Both the position numbers and the translations under genes were made by a program. Positions 59,972 to 64,000 of a stretch of 64,000 nucleotides of DNA are shown one piece after another (within the stretch, counting starts at the first letter, position 1; the number at the start of each line of letters is the position of its first letter). The notes below the pieces were generated by a model. That model was not told where the DNA came from. It did no database searches and saw only the letters and a program-made list of their open reading frames with translations. The stretch comes from Aneurinibacillus thermoaerophilus (GTDB lineage Bacteria > Bacillota > Bacilli > Aneurinibacillales > Aneurinibacillaceae): the NCBI RefSeq assembly GCF_900099925.1, contig NZ_FNDE01000005.1:62001-126000 (forward strand), in the 5' to 3' direction.

Positions 59972-61092
59972 TTAGACTCTCTCCCAAGTAATGAGATGTT
60001 GACATCAATGCCTAATCCTGGCTTGTCCGAGACTTTCATCGCTCCGTTTTCCACTAGATCCATCATAGGCGTTTCAGTAATGTCATATTCATGCAAATAA
60101 GCTCCACATATAAAGTCGCTCGGATTTTTGACAACTGGGGTACTTGTAACAAATTGGGCACTTGCGGCAATGCCGATACCGAGCTCCAAGTTGCTTCCAA
60201 CCGTACAGGACATTCCTGCCGCTTCCGCCAATGCAGCAATCTTTCGAGATTGATAAATTCCGCCTACTTTACAAACTTTCAAATTGATAATATCAGCGAT
60301 GCCAAGTTTGATGGCATTCATCGCGTCTTCAGGGCTAAAGACCGTTTCATCGATCATGATTGGTGTTTTTACTTTTTCACGGATTTCTTTTATACCGAAA
60401 ATGTTCCATTTTCGAACTGGCTGTTCAACCGACTCAATTTCGCCCGTCTCCTCAAGTTCCTTAATCACTTTAATTGCAGTCGGTACATCATATCCCTGGT
60501 TCGCATCCAGGCGAATCTTTGCCTCTTTTCCTGAATCGCTTATCGCTTTACGAATTAGATTCACTAAAGTGATATCTCTTTTCGGCTCATTTCCAACTTT
60601 AATTTTGATCACGTTGAATCCTTCATTCACTCGTCGTATGGCTTCTTCGTAAGCATCTTCATTATTCTTAATACCCACCACATATGTGAGTGGAACCGTT
60701 TTTCTAGTTTCTCCACCCATCAATTTATAGAGCGGCTGGTTCAACGTTTTTCCCCATGCATCATGAAGCGCGATGTCAATCGCTGATTTTGCTGCTGTTT
60801 GTGCGTAAATCACCTGATTCATTTTCGTATGTGCAACCGCTATTTCGTCAACAGGCAAGCCAATCAACGCCGGTGCTAAATAAAGGTCGTTTACCAGCTT
60901 AATTGTTTCTGCCGTCTCCCCCATGAAGGCCGGAGATGGAGCGGCTTCACCGAAGCCGTGAATGCCATTTTCCAAAATTACTTCTACAATAGCATGTTGT
61001 CTTATGTTTGCAGAATACAAAGAAATTTGCCACTTGTTTTTAAGCGGTACTTCTACAATGTGAGTGACTATTTTCTTTATTCTATTGGTCAT
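59968..61092 (-). CDS. mandelate racemase/muconate lactonising (dipeptide epimerase-like) enzyme
   Basis: A 374-residue enolase-superfamily protein of the MLE/dipeptide-epimerase subgroup. The catalytic Lys is in NVIKIKVG near residue 165. Metal ligands are in KIRLDANQGYDV near 193, IESVEQPV near 220 and PIMIDETVFSP near 246, and a second Lys is in IINLKVCKVGGIYQ near 268. It abstracts an alpha proton and racemises or epimerises an amino-acid-like or N-acyl substrate; some relatives are L-Ala-D/L-Glu epimerases or N-succinyl amino acid racemases. First gene of the operon (AGGAGG, ATG 61092). Specificity is open. Confidence 0.88.
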   Translation of the reverse strand: MTNRIKKIVTHIVEVPLKNKWQISLYSANIRQHAIVEVILENGIHGFGEAAPSPAFMGETAETIKLVNDLYLAPALIGLPVDEIAVAHTKMNQVIYAQTAAKSAIDIALHDAWGKTLNQPLYKLMGGETRKTVPLTYVVGIKNNEDAYEEAIRRVNEGFNVIKIKVGNEPKRDITLVNLIRKAISDSGKEAKIRLDANQGYDVPTAIKVIKELEETGEIESVEQPVRKWNIFGIKEIREKVKTPIMIDETVFSPEDAMNAIKLGIADIINLKVCKVGGIYQSRKIAALAEAAGMSCTVGSNLELGIGIAASAQFVTSTPVVKNPSDFICGAYLHEYDITETPMMDLVENGAMKVSDKPGLGIDVNISLLGRESK

Positions 61093-61108
61093 TCTCTGTT
61101 ACCTCCTG

Positions 61109-61132
61109 TTTTGTCGTTATATAGTCGTTAAT
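61109..61132 (-). promoter_or_regulatory. 24-bp repeat 1 before the epimerase operon
   Basis: The minus-strand copy reads ATTAACGACTATATAACGAC then AAAA. It contains two TAACGAC half-sites and lies 17 bp upstream of the epimerase start. Shares 19-20 positions with repeat 2. Confidence 0.6.
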
Positions 61133-61173
61133 AGGGTAAAAAAATAACTTTTTATCATTTTCCGATATTTTAA

Positions 61174-61197
61174 TTTTGTCGCTATAATTTCGTTAAT
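61174..61197 (-). promoter_or_regulatory. 24-bp repeat 2 before the epimerase operon
   Basis: The minus-strand copy reads ATTAACGAAATTATAGCGAC then AAAA, 65 bp further upstream than repeat 1. The paired copies are a likely operator for the regulator at 55.1-56.4 kb. The remainder of 61093-61391 is AT-rich with no gene. Confidence 0.6.
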
Positions 61198-61391
61198 TAG
61201 AATATACTCGTTTCTTTGTTTTTTGTCAATTAGAACTTTTTTTTCAATATCAAAATATGACTGATTCTTTTCTCTCTAAGACGGGTAACACTCGTTACCG
61301 CCTCCATCTGATATTGTTAATTGGAAACTCTGTTAGAGCAGTACACCTAGATTTCTAGCAACAAAAGATAGGTAATTTTACCAAAGACGTA

Positions 61392-61426
61392 AAGGCATCT
61401 GCCATTATAAATTTTGCAGATGCCTT
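61392..61426 (-). terminator. terminator of the thiC transcript
   Basis: AAGGCATCTGC (61392-61402) and GCAGATGCCTT (61416-61426) are perfect arms with a 13-base loop, followed on the minus strand by TACGTCTTT. It lies 25 bp after the small zinc-binding ORF. Confidence 0.7.
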
Positions 61427-61450
61427 CAAGCTTGCTTAGCTCTTGAACTC

Positions 61451-63501
<2,051 letters not shown>

Positions 63502-63557
63502 TTAACAAAACATCTGCACACCCGCAATAGATGGGAAGACGCAAACATTACGCATGC

Positions 63558-63660
63558 AAACTACTTTCCTACGCTGGTATGATCCAGATCAGGTCCCAAG
63601 GGTTTAGAAACGTACGCGTGTTTCATTCTCAGCCCGGACTCCCGGACACCCCTAGTAGTA
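63558..63660 (-). ncRNA. TPP riboswitch (THI element)
   Basis: On the minus strand the conserved CTGAGA lies near 63625 and the block ACCTGATCTGGATCATACCA then GCGTAGGAAAGT near 63570-63600, the two signatures of the THI box. The P1 arms (ACTACTAG start, AGTAGT end) close the structure. It senses thiamine pyrophosphate and, through the terminator at 63469-63499, switches off thiC. Confidence 0.96.
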
Positions 63661-63908
63661 AAATGATTCAGTTGTAAACTTCGCGCAGCCAAAAGACCCT
63701 GCGCTTAAGAAGATTATACCAATAAATTACTAGATTGTAAAATGGAAATTTTACAAGCAAATTTTGTCTTACCATCCCCTTGTAGGATAGTAAGACAAAA
63801 GATAATATAAGTATAGTAAGAACGTTTTTTCTTTGATACCGGAATCATACGGAGTTGTGGTAGGGAATTAGCTACTACGTAAAATGATTCCTGTACCAAT
63901 AGGTAAAA
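63661..63908. other. intergenic region with a strong hairpin
   Basis: TTTTGTCTTACCATCC (63762-63777) and GGATAGTAAGACAAAA (63785-63800) form a 16-bp stem with one mismatch, a possible terminator for an unseen upstream gene. No credible complete gene is present. Confidence 0.5.
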
Positions 63909-64000
63909 ATGGTGTACGACGAAAACTGTCGGAGGGTACGCTCATAAAGATATGGATGCTCGTTGGCGGTTCAACCCAGAAAGCTCTGTCGAGAGAGCAG
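63909..64000 (+). mobile_element. possible transposase fragment at the right edge
   Basis: The plus-strand frame without an upstream start reads GGYAHKDMDARWRFNPESS and runs off the window. It resembles the DDE region of IS5-like transposases (pattern HKDxDARW), but only about 30 codons are visible and another frame is equally open. Confidence 0.25.

Overview
The window is a chromosomal piece of an endospore-forming, aerobic member of the Bacillales. The evidence is a run of spore-coat genes (CotS-type kinase, GT4 glycosyltransferases, UDP-sugar enzymes), strong AGGAGG-type ribosome sites, the B. subtilis gene order btr-feuABC-besA, a CydS-bearing bd-type oxidase, and moderate GC. The genus is inference only: an Aneurinibacillus- or Brevibacillus-like organism would fit. 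No rRNA, tRNA, CRISPR array, prophage or intact insertion sequence was seen. Most genes are on the minus strand, and TTG and GTG starts are frequent.

Layout. 1-1.5 kb: end of an ABC importer, probably for 2-aminoethylphosphonate or ferric iron. 1.8-2.2 kb: debris (a beta-helix protein fragment and an IS21-like scrap). 2.2-9.0 kb: Fur-controlled catecholate siderophore (bacillibactin-type) uptake, with esterase, regulator and a nitroreductase. 9.1-12.2 kb: AzlCD exporter, TrmB-type regulator and an alanyl-tRNA editing protein. 12.5-14.4 kb: flavin monooxygenase with its TetR repressor. 15.0-18.7 kb: a DUF1641 protein, then a cytochrome bd oxidase operon opened by an unannotated 30-residue membrane peptide. 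18.9-21.2 kb: YhfC membrane protease with an ArsR-like regulator, and a glucosaminidase. 21.4-29.7 kb: spore-coat polysaccharide cluster. 29.8-38.4 kb: two KipI/KipA (PxpB/PxpC) pairs, PxpA, biotin carboxylase, biotin carrier and a sigma-54 activator. 38.5-41.4 kb: two-component system. 41.9-46.9 kb: TetR/DUF5367, glutaminase, FixH-like lipoprotein, FabH and a lipoprotein. 47.1-51.8 kb: omega-aminotransferase and malonate-semialdehyde dehydrogenase with a divergent PucR regulator. 53.1-54.8 kb: globin-type chemoreceptor with a zinc-binding C-terminus. 55.1-61.1 kb: catabolic operon of enolase-superfamily epimerase, M20 amidohydrolase, permease, cytosolic beta-lactamase-fold hydrolase and a regulator. 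61.4-63.7 kb: thiC under a TPP riboswitch, with a small zinc-binding ORF overlapping its stop.

How the genes work together. The window is a chain of small nutrient-scavenging and catabolic modules, each with its own regulator and usually a recognisable operator: Fur boxes and Btr direct repeats in the iron region, matched TetR palindromes, sigma-54 enhancers, and duplicated 24-bp repeats before the 61-kb operon.

The two best candidates for an undescribed system are as follows. (1) The sigma-54 operon at 33.8-38.2 kb holds a biotin carboxylase, a biotin carrier and a KipI/KipA pair. Together these equal a urea-carboxylase-type enzyme split over four genes, fused by context to PxpA. (2) The 55-61 kb operon combines a leaderless beta-lactamase-fold enzyme with an amidohydrolase, an epimerase and a permease. 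Substrates of both are unknown.
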